Assembly (NCBI RefSeq): GCF_004168365.1
Contig: NZ_CP035704.1
Span: 3,286,001 to 3,350,000, forward strand
Direction: 5' to 3'
DNA length: 64,000 nucleotides
DNA from: Pseudolysobacter antarcticus
GTDB lineage: Bacteria; Pseudomonadota; Gammaproteobacteria; Xanthomonadales; Rhodanobacteraceae
The notes under the pieces were generated by a model. That model was not told the origin of the DNA, did no database searches, and was given only the letters and a program-made list of their open reading frames with translations. Below, piece after piece: positions 34,866-43,166 of this stretch. Position 1 is the stretch's first letter. Every line of letters begins with the position of its first letter. The position numbers were made by a program, and so were the translations under genes.

Positions 34866-35195
34866 ATGAGATCAACCTATCCGAGTGACATCAGTCGCGC
34901 CCAGTTTGAGCAAATTCATCCTTTGCTGGAAAGCACACGCAAGAAGACCAGCCCGCGTCGGGTGGATCTGTACGAGGTATTTTGCGCGGTCCGCTACCTC
35001 CTCAAAAGCGGCTGCCAGTGGCGCATGCTGCCCACGGAGTTTCCGAAATGGCGAACGGTACATTCGTACTTTTCGATCTGGAGCGAGCCTGACGAGAACG
35101 GCATCAGCCTGCTGGAGCGGGCGTTAAAAAAATCAGGTGGGCGCGGTGCGTATCAAGCAGGGGCGCAACGCCATGACGAGCTTCTTGATCGTTGA
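34866..35195 (+). CDS. IS5-type transposase, N-terminal frame (OrfA)
   Basis: A 109-residue frame with the N-terminal DUF4096-like transposase domain: ISRAQFEQIHPLLESTRKKT, VFCAVRYLLKSGCQWRMLPT and WRTVHSYFSIWSEPDENG. It has no DDE residues of its own. At LLERALKK the mRNA runs through A7 (35126-35132), where a +1 shift, or loss of one A by transcriptional slippage, joins it to the second frame. Beyond the A7 run this frame reads out of register until the stop at 35195. Such fusions are known for the IS427 group of the IS5 family. Confidence 0.85.
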   Translation: MRSTYPSDISRAQFEQIHPLLESTRKKTSPRRVDLYEVFCAVRYLLKSGCQWRMLPTEFPKWRTVHSYFSIWSEPDENGISLLERALKKSGGRGAYQAGAQRHDELLDR

Positions 35196-35655
35196 TGCAC
35201 AAAGCGTAAAGAACACCGACACGGCGACGCATAAGGGCTACGATGCCGGCAAGAAGGTCTCGGGGATCAAGCGGCATATTGCCGTGGATACGCAGGGACT
35301 GCCTCACGCTATTGCGGTGACTACAGCGGAAGTCACCGATCGCAAGGGCGCCTTGCAGGCGATGGATCGATGTCAGGCAAACCTACATCGGGTACAAAGT
35401 GTCCTAGCGGATGGCGGCTACGTCGGCCAGCCCTTTGCCGAAGCGGTCCAAGGCGCCATCGGTGCCACCGTGCAGATCGCCCAACGCAATGAATTGCATA
35501 CCTTCGCCGTTATCCCGAAGCGGTGGGTGGTCGAGCGCTCCTTCGCCTGGTTGGAGAAATGCCGACGACTCTGGAAGAACTGCGAGCGCAAGCTCAATAC
35601 CAGCCTCCAGTTCATTCACCTTGCCTTCCTCACGCTACTGCTCAAAAGACTTTGA
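35137..35655 (+). CDS. IS5-type transposase, C-terminal catalytic frame (OrfB)
   Basis: A 172-residue frame with the DDE catalytic domain: FLIVDAQSVKNTDTATHKGY with the first Asp, SVLADGGYVGQPFAEAV with the second, and KRWVVERSFAWLEKCRRLWK with the Glu. It would be translated by frameshift at the A7 run at 35126-35132 to give ...ALKKNQVGAVRIKQGRN..., or from an internal start at GTG 35137. The DDE residues, and the Lys/Arg-rich helix after the Glu, appear intact, so the enzyme may be active. The stop at 35655 falls within the right inverted repeat. Confidence 0.85.
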   Translation: MGAVRIKQGRNAMTSFLIVDAQSVKNTDTATHKGYDAGKKVSGIKRHIAVDTQGLPHAIAVTTAEVTDRKGALQAMDRCQANLHRVQSVLADGGYVGQPFAEAVQGAIGATVQIAQRNELHTFAVIPKRWVVERSFAWLEKCRRLWKNCERKLNTSLQFIHLAFLTLLLKRL

Positions 35656-35663
35656 ACAGGTTC
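35647..35663 (-). repeat. Right inverted repeat of IS element
   Basis: Reads AGACTTTGAACAGGTTC on the plus strand; its reverse complement matches the left end in 16 of 17 bases. The last codons of the transposase overlap it. TAA follows it (35664-35666), matching the left flank. Confidence 0.85.
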
Positions 35664-35823
35664 TAAGCGACAACGGCAATCCCCAGCGCGCGCTGCTGAG
35701 CTCTGGCTTGGCTCGACGCATATCCGCCGAAAAATAATTCCGCCAGCTGACAGTTTGCCTGCGAAAAAAACGTAAGGAGGAATAGAGGCCGATTTTTTGG
35801 CTCGATCAAGCGAGGGGAAATCA

Positions 35824-38800
35824 ATGAACATCATCCACTTTTTGCGTGGCGTACCGCGTCGGTTCGCAGCGTTCGTATTCGGCATCTGCGCGACCCTGCC
35901 TGCATTTGCCGACAGCAGCACGCTGACGATTTCTGCGGCTAGCGTGCATGTCGACAACGCACCGACCACACTTTATTTTCCGATCACTCGCAGTGGCGAT
36001 ATCAGCTACGACACGGTGCTGAATTATCACACCGTGGATGGCAGCGCGATGGCCGGCATCGACTACACCGCGAATACCGGCTCAGTGAGTTTGCTGTCCG
36101 GATCGAGCAGCGCCAGCATTCCGGTGACGATTACGCCAAGCGCACCGACCAGCGCCTCAAACAGTTTCAAGATGTTGTTGGACAGCACGATCAATCTGAT
36201 CGCACCAGGATTTGCGGCGCATGTGGAAACCTCGCTCGGTTTCGATGTCTACGCGCTCTCCACTGCCGATCTGAATGGCGATGGCAAGCCCGATCTGGCC
36301 ATCGTCAGCTACGGCAGCGACAAGGTCTCGTTCCTGCTCAACACTACGCCTGCCGGTGCGGCCACGCCGAGCTTCGGCGCAGTGCAGAGCATCAATGCCG
36401 GCTGCGCGCCGCAATCCATCATCACCGCCGATATCAATGGCGACGGCAAACCCGATGTCGTGTTCGCCTGCCCGTTCGACAATAAAGTCACGCTGCTCAT
36501 GAACACGACCGCGACCGGTGCTTCCACAACCTCTTTCGCCACGCAGGTTTTCACCGTGGCCGGACCATCATCGCTCAAGGCAACCGACCTCAACGGCGAC
36601 AATAAACTCGATCTGATCGTGACCGACACCAACAACTATCAGGTGGTGGTGATGCTCAACAGCACGACGGTCGACGCAAGCAGCGCGAGCTTCTTCGGCA
36701 CGCAGGCGTTCGCCACGGGAATGGTTCCGGACGCGATCACTAGCACCGATATCAATGGCGATGGCAAGCCGGATCTGGTGGTCAGCAATCGCTTGTCGAA
36801 TTCGCTGTCGGTACTACTCAACACCACTGCCAACGGTGCGGCCACGGCATCGTTCGCCGCGCAACAGGTGTTCGCTACCGGGACAAATCCGGTCTGGGTC
36901 AGCGCCATCGATATCAATGGCGACGGCAAGCCAGATCTCGCGGTAGCCAACTACGGCTCATCGACTTTTTCGATCCTGCTCAACACCACGACCACGGGCG
37001 CCGCCATACCGAGCTTTGCGCCGCAGCAGATATTCCCGACGGGTTCGCACCCGACCTCGATCGTCAGCGCGGATGTCAACAGCGATGGCAAAACCGATCT
37101 GCTGGTCACCAACTCCTTCGACAACACACTTTCGGTATTTTCCAATTACACCGCTATCGGCAGCAGCACGGCAGGCTTCACCATAAACCTATATGCCACG
37201 GGATTTTCGCCGCAAAGTGGCTTTGCGATCGACCTGAACGCGGATGGCCGGCTCGACCTGCTGACCGTCAACGCCAGCGGTGGCGATGTGTCGGTGCTGA
37301 TGAATACCACGGTGCCACCCGCACTCAGCTTCGCATCGATGCAGAACCTCGGCACTGGCGGCTATACCAACGGCGTGACCAGCGCCGATATCAACGGCGA
37401 CGGCAAACTCGACCTGATCGAGGTTGATCGCAGCGACAACACGGTATCGGTATTTATCAACACCACACCGGCCGGCAGCGCTACGACCAGCTATGCGCCG
37501 CGCCGCACCTTCGCCACCAGCAGTTTGCCGTGGGCAGTCGCAGTTGCCGATTTGAATGGCGACGGCAAGCCTGACATCGCGGTGGCGAATTTCTTTGGCT
37601 CCTCCGTTTCGGTGCTGACTAATCAGACCGCGACCGGCGCGACCACGGCCAGCTTCTCCGCTCAAGCCACGTTCAATACCGGCTCGTCGCCGATCTCGAT
37701 CGCCATTACCGACATCAATGGCGATGGCAAGCTCGATATTCTGGTCGCGGACGCCGGCGCTAATGATGTCGCCGTGCTGCGCAATACCACGACCACCGGC
37801 GCGGCAACACCATCGTTCGCCGCTTACCTGAGCTTGCCCGCCGGTGGTGCGCCGAGCGCAGTGGCGAGTGCCGATCTGAATGGCGATGGCAAGTCCGACA
37901 TCGTGGTCACCAACAAGGATGACGGCACGGTTTCGGTGTTCCAGAATACGACCACCGTGGCCACCACGCCGACATTCGCCGCGCAGCAAATCCTCAGCGT
38001 CGGTAGCCAGCCGTACAGCGTCGCGATCGCTGACTTCAACGGCGATGGCAAACGCGACGTGGTCGTGGCGAATTACGCATCCAGCACGGTTTCGATTCTG
38101 CTCAATACCACCACAGCGCCGGGCGCCACAGTGAGTCTTGCCGCACAGCAAACTTTCGATGGCGGCAACCCGTATGCAGTGACCACGGCGGATATCAATG
38201 GCGATGGCAAACCCGACGTGATCGTCGCGGTACCGGGCAACAGCACAGCAGCCGTGCTGTTGAATACCAGCGCTTCAGGCACACTCAATTTCGCCAGCCC
38301 GATGTATCTCTCAATCGGCGGCTCGCCCACCGCAATTGCCACCACCGACGCCAATAGCGATGGCCGCGTCGATATCGTCAGTACGAACGGCGGCAGCAAC
38401 TCGCTGTCGATCCTGCTCAATTCGCAAATCCTGACGAATCTCGCCGGCAGTCCGGCGACCGGCACGATCGTGCACGATCTCATCGTCACACCATCTGCCG
38501 GGGAAAACGGCAGCATCAGTCAATCAAGTCCACAAACTGTCGCCTACGGAACGAGCACGAGTTTCACGGTCACGCCGCTGCCCAACTACGTCGCGACTGT
38601 CGTGGGCACCTGCGGCGGCACACTCCTTGGCACCACCTACACAACCGCAGCGATCACCGCCAATTGCACCGTGATCGCAAGCTTCGCGGCAGTCACGCAC
38701 ATCGTCATGCCAAGCGCAGATGCACATGGCAGCATCAGCCCGAATATGGCGCAGAACATCGATCACGGTTCGACAACCATGTTCACGATCATGCCGGATA

Positions 38801-39162
38801 CTGGCTACAGCGCCAGCGTCAGTGGAACCTGTGGCGGCACGCTTGTCGACGCGACGTATACGACAAACGCGATCACGACCGATTGCTCTGTCGTCGCCAG
38901 CTTCACACTCAAAAGCTACCTCGTCACACCGAGTGTCGGTGATTACGGCAGCATCAGTCCGGACACACCACAAAATATCGACTACGGCGCAACCACCAGT
39001 TTCATGGTGACACCCAATGCCGGATTTATCGTGATCGTCGGTGGCACCTGCGGCGGCACCTTGGTCGATTCGACATACACCACCAATACGATTACGGCGA
39101 ATTGCACGGTGGCTGTGACATTCTCGGATCGCATTTTTGCGGACGGATTCGAGCAGCCGTGA
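35824..39162 (+). CDS. Large secreted Calx-beta/FG-GAP repeat protein with IFADGFEQP tail
   Basis: A 1112-residue exported protein, with GAGGGGAAATCA before ATG 35824. After the signal peptide (FGICATLPAFA|DS) comes a Calx-beta-like domain (about 30-115, YHTVDGSAMAGIDYTANTGS). Then I count 14 FG-GAP/VCBS units with the calcium-type loop D-x-N-x-D-G-x-x-D (for example TADLNGDGKPDLAIVSYG). Three InlB-type C-terminal repeats follow, each with CGGTL...TYTT...C.V. It ends with DRIFADGFEQP, a tail of the (F/R)xDGF(E/D) kind I associate with secreted proteins of this order. No enzymatic motif is present. Adhesion or matrix binding is the likely role. It lies just downstream of the IS element, so its expression could be altered by insertion. 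Confidence 0.86.
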   Translation: MNIIHFLRGVPRRFAAFVFGICATLPAFADSSTLTISAASVHVDNAPTTLYFPITRSGDISYDTVLNYHTVDGSAMAGIDYTANTGSVSLLSGSSSASIPVTITPSAPTSASNSFKMLLDSTINLIAPGFAAHVETSLGFDVYALSTADLNGDGKPDLAIVSYGSDKVSFLLNTTPAGAATPSFGAVQSINAGCAPQSIITADINGDGKPDVVFACPFDNKVTLLMNTTATGASTTSFATQVFTVAGPSSLKATDLNGDNKLDLIVTDTNNYQVVVMLNSTTVDASSASFFGTQAFATGMVPDAITSTDINGDGKPDLVVSNRLSNSLSVLLNTTANGAATASFAAQQVFATGTNPVWVSAIDINGDGKPDLAVANYGSSTFSILLNTTTTGAAIPSFAPQQIFPTGSHPTSIVSADVNSDGKTDLLVTNSFDNTLSVFSNYTAIGSSTAGFTINLYATGFSPQSGFAIDLNADGRLDLLTVNASGGDVSVLMNTTVPPALSFASMQNLGTGGYTNGVTSADINGDGKLDLIEVDRSDNTVSVFINTTPAGSATTSYAPRRTFATSSLPWAVAVADLNGDGKPDIAVANFFGSSVSVLTNQTATGATTASFSAQATFNTGSSPISIAITDINGDGKLDILVADAGANDVAVLRNTTTTGAATPSFAAYLSLPAGGAPSAVASADLNGDGKSDIVVTNKDDGTVSVFQNTTTVATTPTFAAQQILSVGSQPYSVAIADFNGDGKRDVVVANYASSTVSILLNTTTAPGATVSLAAQQTFDGGNPYAVTTADINGDGKPDVIVAVPGNSTAAVLLNTSASGTLNFASPMYLSIGGSPTAIATTDANSDGRVDIVSTNGGSNSLSILLNSQILTNLAGSPATGTIVHDLIVTPSAGENGSISQSSPQTVAYGTSTSFTVTPLPNYVATVVGTCGGTLLGTTYTTAAITANCTVIASFAAVTHIVMPSADAHGSISPNMAQNIDHGSTTMFTIMPDTGYSASVSGTCGGTLVDATYTTNAITTDCSVVASFTLKSYLVTPSVGDYGSISPDTPQNIDYGATTSFMVTPNAGFIVIVGGTCGGTLVDSTYTTNTITANCTVAVTFSDRIFADGFEQP
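39133..39162 (+). other. C-terminal IFADGFEQP tail of the FG-GAP protein
   Basis: The last nine codons read I-F-A-D-G-F-E-Q-P followed by TGA. Similar short tails (hydrophobic, Asp-Gly-Phe-Glu/Asp) appear at the end of secreted proteins in Rhodanobacteraceae-type genomes as I remember them. Whether it is a sorting or surface-display signal is not established. Confidence 0.5.
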
Positions 39163-39271
39163 TCGATATCCGTCACGTAAACTGGAGCATGTGATTCGTC
39201 GCGACGGATCAAGGCCGAGACTGTCTCGTGCGCAGCGCGTACCATCAGCGGATGCGAACAGAACTGAATTG

Positions 39272-39297
39272 ACTGCAGCGTGACGATACGCTGCAGT
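39272..39297 (+). promoter_or_regulatory. Perfect hairpin in the leader of the DUF1275 gene
   Basis: ACTGCAGCGT (39272-39281) and ACGCTGCAGT (39288-39297) form a perfect ten-base stem with a six-base loop. It ends 31 bases before the DUF1275 ATG and about 110 bases after the FG-GAP stop. It has no T tract, so it could be a leader structure, an operator, or the 3' end of the FG-GAP transcript. Confidence 0.4.
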
Positions 39298-39328
39298 TCG
39301 CAACCACCATTGGCGCGGATACCAGCCG

Positions 39329-40090
39329 ATGCCGATTGATTACGCGCGGCGATTGACCGGATCACAGCGCAGTGTCCGCGCCAATCGGCATCTCGGTGTG
39401 GCGCTCGCGTTTGTCGCCGGCGCGATCAATGCCGGCGGATTTCTCGCGGTCAAACAGTACACCTCGCACATGACCGGGATCCTGTCGGCGATGACTGACG
39501 ATCTCGCGCTCGGCGCCTATGATTTTGCGCTGGCCGGCGCGGGCGCGTTGTTGTCTTTCCTTGTCGGCGCGGCAACGTCAGCGGTAATGGTCAACTATGC
39601 GCGCCGGCATCAATTGCAAGGCGAATATGCGTTTCCGCTGCTGCTCGAAGCCTTTTTATTGCTCGGTTTCGGTGTGCTCGGCGCGCGCCTTTCGGCGATC
39701 AACGGCTTGTTCGTTCCAGTCACGGTGATGTTGTTGTGTTTCATCATGGGATTGCAGAACGCGGTGATTACCAAAGTCTCGGCGATGGAAATCCGCACCA
39801 CGCATGTCACCGGCATGATCACCGACATCGGCATCGAACTCGGCAAACTTTTTTACTGGAACGGCAAGGGTTCGGCACAGCAACCGAGGGTGCTTGCGAA
39901 CCGCGATCGCCTCGATTTTCTGAGCTTGATGGTGTCCGCGTTTTTTCTCGGCGGCATCACCGGCGCGTTCGGATTTCGCTATCTCGGTTATCTGTCGACC
40001 GTGCCACTCGCACTGATCCTGATTGCGCTCGCTGTCGTGCCTGCGGTTGACGATGTCGTGCGGCTATTTAATCGTCGGAAATACGACTAA
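39329..40090 (+). CDS. YoaK/DUF1275 family membrane protein
   Basis: A 253-residue polytopic protein with about six hydrophobic helices. The N-terminus has FVAGAINAGGFLAVKQYTSH and the conserved MTGILSAMTDDLALG. Further blocks are FIMGLQNAVITKVSAMEIRT and THVTGMITDIGIELGK. All are hallmarks of DUF1275 (YoaK), a widespread inner-membrane family without a known substrate. ATG 39329 is used; I see no strong ribosome site, and a hairpin lies 31 bases before it. It lies alone between the FG-GAP gene and the convergent porin 1 gene. Confidence 0.85.
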   Translation: MPIDYARRLTGSQRSVRANRHLGVALAFVAGAINAGGFLAVKQYTSHMTGILSAMTDDLALGAYDFALAGAGALLSFLVGAATSAVMVNYARRHQLQGEYAFPLLLEAFLLLGFGVLGARLSAINGLFVPVTVMLLCFIMGLQNAVITKVSAMEIRTTHVTGMITDIGIELGKLFYWNGKGSAQQPRVLANRDRLDFLSLMVSAFFLGGITGAFGFRYLGYLSTVPLALILIALAVVPAVDDVVRLFNRRKYD

Positions 40091-40189
40091 GCACTTCATT
40101 GCACATCAAGCATCTTTCGGCTCGATGTCGCTGACATCGCCGTAGCCGCTCGACACGATTTGCCAATGCTGATTCGGCTAATGCGAGCG

Positions 40190-41572
40190 CTAGAACTTGA
40201 AGCGAAATCCGATCATCGGATCGGCCGTCGAGGTATTCAAGAAGCCTGACGCCAAACCATCCGCCACACGCGAAAACATCACGCCTGCATACGCGTCAAA
40301 ACGCTTGGCAAAACGGTAATCCAGCGCGACGGAATACGCCTCGAGCGTGCCGCTGCAGGTGCCGGCGCTGGTGTTGGAACAGTGCACCTTGCCGTAGCTG
40401 TTTTGATCGTAATGATAGATCGCGCCGGTGATGTCGATATCCTTGGTCATCGCGTATTTCAGGCCGCCCCACGAAATCTGCAGCACCTTCGGATTCGGAA
40501 ACGCGCTGTTGTTGATCACGCTCAAGTAATAGCCGCCGAGCCCGTTGAACGGCTCGGTAATCGGCAGCGACGGGTTCTGATATTTGATGTGGTTGTAGCC
40601 GGCGAAAGCCTTGAGCGGGCCGAGGATATAACTCGCGCCCAGCGTGTACGAGGTGTTGTCGGAAATTGTCGCGGCCAGCGAGTCGATCGGCAGAATCGTC
40701 ACTTGCGCCGCACTCAACGAGGCTGCGGCAATCGCATCTTTCTTGCGCGCATACACACCGTCGAGCGAGAAGCCGGCGTATTCAAAACCGAGATCCGTCT
40801 GCAACGCCTCACCCGGGCTGCTATCGGTTTTGCCGAACTGGTACATCACGCCGCCGTGAAACATTTCGTTCTTGTAGAAATATTTCACCGAGTTGTCGAG
40901 CCGCGTATTTTCGGTGTCGCCACCACCGGCGCATACGCCCGACAAGCCGATCGGCGAAAACGCATACGAACCCGAAAACGCATCGTACTTGAGGATGTTT
41001 TCGAGCAGCAGCGTGTTCTGTCGGCCGAAGGTTATCGTGCCGAAATCACGCGAGCTCAGCCCCGCATAAATCTGGCCGTTGAAGACCTGCCCGGCGCGTG
41101 CGCTATCGCCCGCGGAAGTCTGCCGATCAAGCGCCACGCCATTGTTGTGGGTCAGTGATTTGAGTGCATCGGCGAGATTGCCCGATTGCGGATCGAAGCC
41201 GATTTCGCTGTTGAATACCGCGGACAATCCTTCGCTGATCGGCTCGACTCCCTTGAGTCCGATTTTCGACTGGCTCAAGCCGTTCGGCGCTACCGAGGTA
41301 ATCGACTTGTTGCTGTTCTTCGAGATCAGATATTCGAGCCCTACAAACCAATCCTGGCTCAATGGCGTGCCGTGGGTCTGGTACGCCACGCCGATGTCGA
41401 ACACGCCATACAGCGTGATGCCGTTCCAGGTCAGACTTTCGTCCTCGGCGGCGTGTGCCGCCGTCACGCAATTTGCGGCGCAGAACAACGCGCTGATCAG
41501 TGTTGTCGTACGAAACTTTTTTGCGTAGCGCGAATGAATCCGCAGCGACGATGCTTGCTTGAAAGTGCTCAT
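40190..41572 (-). CDS. General porin 1 (Gram-negative porin family)
   Basis: A 460-residue porin. A long basic signal peptide ends near VTAAHA|AE. The barrel starts DESLTWNGITLYGVFDIGVA, then SKIGLKGVEPISEGLSAVFN and DFGTITFGRQNTLLLENILK, and ends ADPMIGFRFKF with the C-terminal aromatic residue. It is closely similar, block by block, to porin 2 at 53969-55357 (for example YQTHGTPLSQDWFVGLEYLI against the equivalent block there). A C-x-x-C-like pair GVCAGGGDTENT and HCSNTSAGTCSG lies in extracellular-loop segments. GGGGGAAAGC before ATG 41572 is a good ribosome site. A perfect inverted repeat (41665-41689) is about 90 bases upstream. Confidence 0.9.
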   Translation of the reverse strand: MSTFKQASSLRIHSRYAKKFRTTTLISALFCAANCVTAAHAAEDESLTWNGITLYGVFDIGVAYQTHGTPLSQDWFVGLEYLISKNSNKSITSVAPNGLSQSKIGLKGVEPISEGLSAVFNSEIGFDPQSGNLADALKSLTHNNGVALDRQTSAGDSARAGQVFNGQIYAGLSSRDFGTITFGRQNTLLLENILKYDAFSGSYAFSPIGLSGVCAGGGDTENTRLDNSVKYFYKNEMFHGGVMYQFGKTDSSPGEALQTDLGFEYAGFSLDGVYARKKDAIAAASLSAAQVTILPIDSLAATISDNTSYTLGASYILGPLKAFAGYNHIKYQNPSLPITEPFNGLGGYYLSVINNSAFPNPKVLQISWGGLKYAMTKDIDITGAIYHYDQNSYGKVHCSNTSAGTCSGTLEAYSVALDYRFAKRFDAYAGVMFSRVADGLASGFLNTSTADPMIGFRFKF

Positions 41573-41664
41573 GCTTTCCCCCGGAGTTTTTCACGTCGCA
41601 GCGAATTGCGGATCGATCGACGACGACGGCAACGCACGGATTCACTGGACTGCAGGGCGGAGTA

Positions 41665-41689
41665 TGACCATTCGCTTTCGATATGGTCA
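41665..41689. promoter_or_regulatory. Perfect inverted repeat upstream of porin 1
   Basis: TGACCAT (41665-41671) and ATGGTCA (41683-41689) are exact inverted repeats separated by 11 bases. The site lies 93 bases before the porin ATG on the minus strand and 100 bases after the stop of the sensor kinase gene. It is a candidate operator; no regulator is identified. Confidence 0.4.
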
Positions 41690-41789
41690 AGCGGATATAA
41701 CGCTGTAAAATTATTAAGGGAAATCAAGCATCAGAAGTGCTCAGCACCGCACAGACGCGGAGAGAATGCTGCACGCGGTTTGCCCGAAA

Positions 41790-43166
41790 TCAGACCACCA
41801 CCACACGCGGCCAACACAGCAGCGAAACGCGCAAGCCGTGTTCGGCATCGTCGAACTCCAACGTGAAACCGTGCAGGCGCACGATTGCCGAAACCAGGCT
41901 CAAACCCAACCCCGAGCCGGGTAGCTGCCGACTGTTTTCGCTGCGATAAAACCGCTGCAAGACCGCATCGCGTTCATTCGCGGCGATGCCGGGGCCGGAG
42001 TCGGTAATCTCGATTTTCGCACCCCCATCCGCTTGCAGGAGCCGCATCTCGATACGGCCATCGCTTGGTGTGAATTTGATCGCGTTATCGATCAGGTTGC
42101 TGAGTGCCTCGAACAAAAGCTCGGCGTCGCCAAGCACGTTTGCCACCGCCTCGCATGCCAGCGTCAGCGCGATGTTTTTTTCCTCGGCGAGTGGTTCGTA
42201 CAGATCACGGATCTGGCGTAATACCGATTCGAGTTCGATTTGCGTGAATGCTGCGCGGCGATGCCGATCTTCAATTTCCGCGATGCGTTGCAACGCACGA
42301 AAACGAGCAAGCAAGGCATCGGTTTCGGCAATCGCTTGCTCCAACATCGGGCGATGTTCGTCGGTCAGGTCGGTGCGTTGCTCGGCGCGATACAGCAGCG
42401 CACGCAGACGGGTCAGTGGCGTGCGCAAATCGTGCGCGATATTGTCGCCGACGCCTTGCGCCTCGGCCATCAATTGCTCGATCTGATCAAGCATTGTATT
42501 GACGATGCCGGCGAGCATGTCGAGCTCGTCGCCACGCTGCGCCAGCGGCAGGCGATTTTTGATGTTGCCGGCGATGATGGTTTGCGCGGTCTGGCGAATT
42601 TGCGCGATACGGCGCAGCGGTCCGACGCTCAGCGCCAGTCCGCCAAGCAGGGTCAGCAGGATGGTGGCAATCGCACCCCAGACGAAGGCGCGAAAAACGA
42701 TACGACGAAATTCATCGAGCTGCGCGACATCGCGACCGATCACCAGCAACTGGCCACCGGCGACACGAATCGCCAACGCCCGCACCTCGGACGACGTATC
42801 GTATTTCACGCCCGAATCGCGTCCGCTGATATGGTGGATTTCGCCGTCTTCGGGCAAGTCTCGTGGTGGCGACTCCAGATTGCCAGCACGCCACGCGCCA
42901 TCCGCGGCGAACAATCCGTACAGAAAAATATGGCGCTCGTCGTTGGCAACGCTGGCCGTGACTTTGGCCGCGAGTTGCGCCTCGCCGCTGCGCCGGAAAT
43001 TTTCCGACTCCACGCGCAGAATCTGATCGACCTGGCGCGTCATGTAGCCGGCGGTTTGCCAATAGGTGATGCCGAGCAACACAATCACCCACACCACGAA
43101 CAACGCGCCGAAAATCGCGGTCAGGCGGAAGGCGCTGGTGCGCCAGCGGTCAGCCAGCGTCGCCAA
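41790..43166 (-). CDS. Sensor histidine kinase (EnvZ/OmpR-type partner)
   Basis: A 458-residue membrane sensor. It has two transmembrane helices (FRLTAIFGALFVVWVIVLLG and AFVWGAIATILLTLLGGLAL) around a periplasmic domain of about 125 residues, then HAMP, and the H-box DNIAHDLRTPLTRLR. The ATPase domain has N-box NLIDNAIKFTPSDG, G1 ITDSGPGIAANERDAVLQRF and G2 SGLGLSLVSAIVRLHG. It autophosphorylates and passes phosphate to the regulator at 43150-43830, with which it overlaps by 17 bases. The pair diverges from the RND pump genes, so it probably senses the pump substrate or envelope stress. The periplasmic domain has no recognisable family. Confidence 0.9.
   Translation of the reverse strand: MATLADRWRTSAFRLTAIFGALFVVWVIVLLGITYWQTAGYMTRQVDQILRVESENFRRSGEAQLAAKVTASVANDERHIFLYGLFAADGAWRAGNLESPPRDLPEDGEIHHISGRDSGVKYDTSSEVRALAIRVAGGQLLVIGRDVAQLDEFRRIVFRAFVWGAIATILLTLLGGLALSVGPLRRIAQIRQTAQTIIAGNIKNRLPLAQRGDELDMLAGIVNTMLDQIEQLMAEAQGVGDNIAHDLRTPLTRLRALLYRAEQRTDLTDEHRPMLEQAIAETDALLARFRALQRIAEIEDRHRRAAFTQIELESVLRQIRDLYEPLAEEKNIALTLACEAVANVLGDAELLFEALSNLIDNAIKFTPSDGRIEMRLLQADGGAKIEITDSGPGIAANERDAVLQRFYRSENSRQLPGSGLGLSLVSAIVRLHGFTLEFDDAEHGLRVSLLCWPRVVVV

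Larger units (their letters stand above)
34815..35663 (+). mobile_element. IS5-type insertion sequence (IS427-like), about 849 bp
   Basis: The element is bounded by 17-base inverted repeats: GAGCCTGTTCAAAGTCT at 34815-34831 and, at the right end, AGACTTTGAACAGGTTC (35647-35663), which match in 16 of 17 bases when reversed. TAA flanks both sides (34812-34814 and 35664-35666), a likely three-base target duplication. Inside are two transposase frames joined across an A7 run (35126-35132). It lies in the intergenic region between the Ser/Thr kinase and the FG-GAP protein, ten bases downstream of a hairpin (34775-34804). The intact ends and duplication suggest a recent, probably functional, insertion. 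Confidence 0.88.

Noticed and set aside
34615-34869. 84-codon plus-strand frame that runs into the IS element
   Set aside because: It could be read as a gene interrupted by the IS, because a frame continues when the element and one TAA are removed. It has no domain, no clear ribosome site and antisense overlap with the kinase gene start, so I treat it as intergenic.
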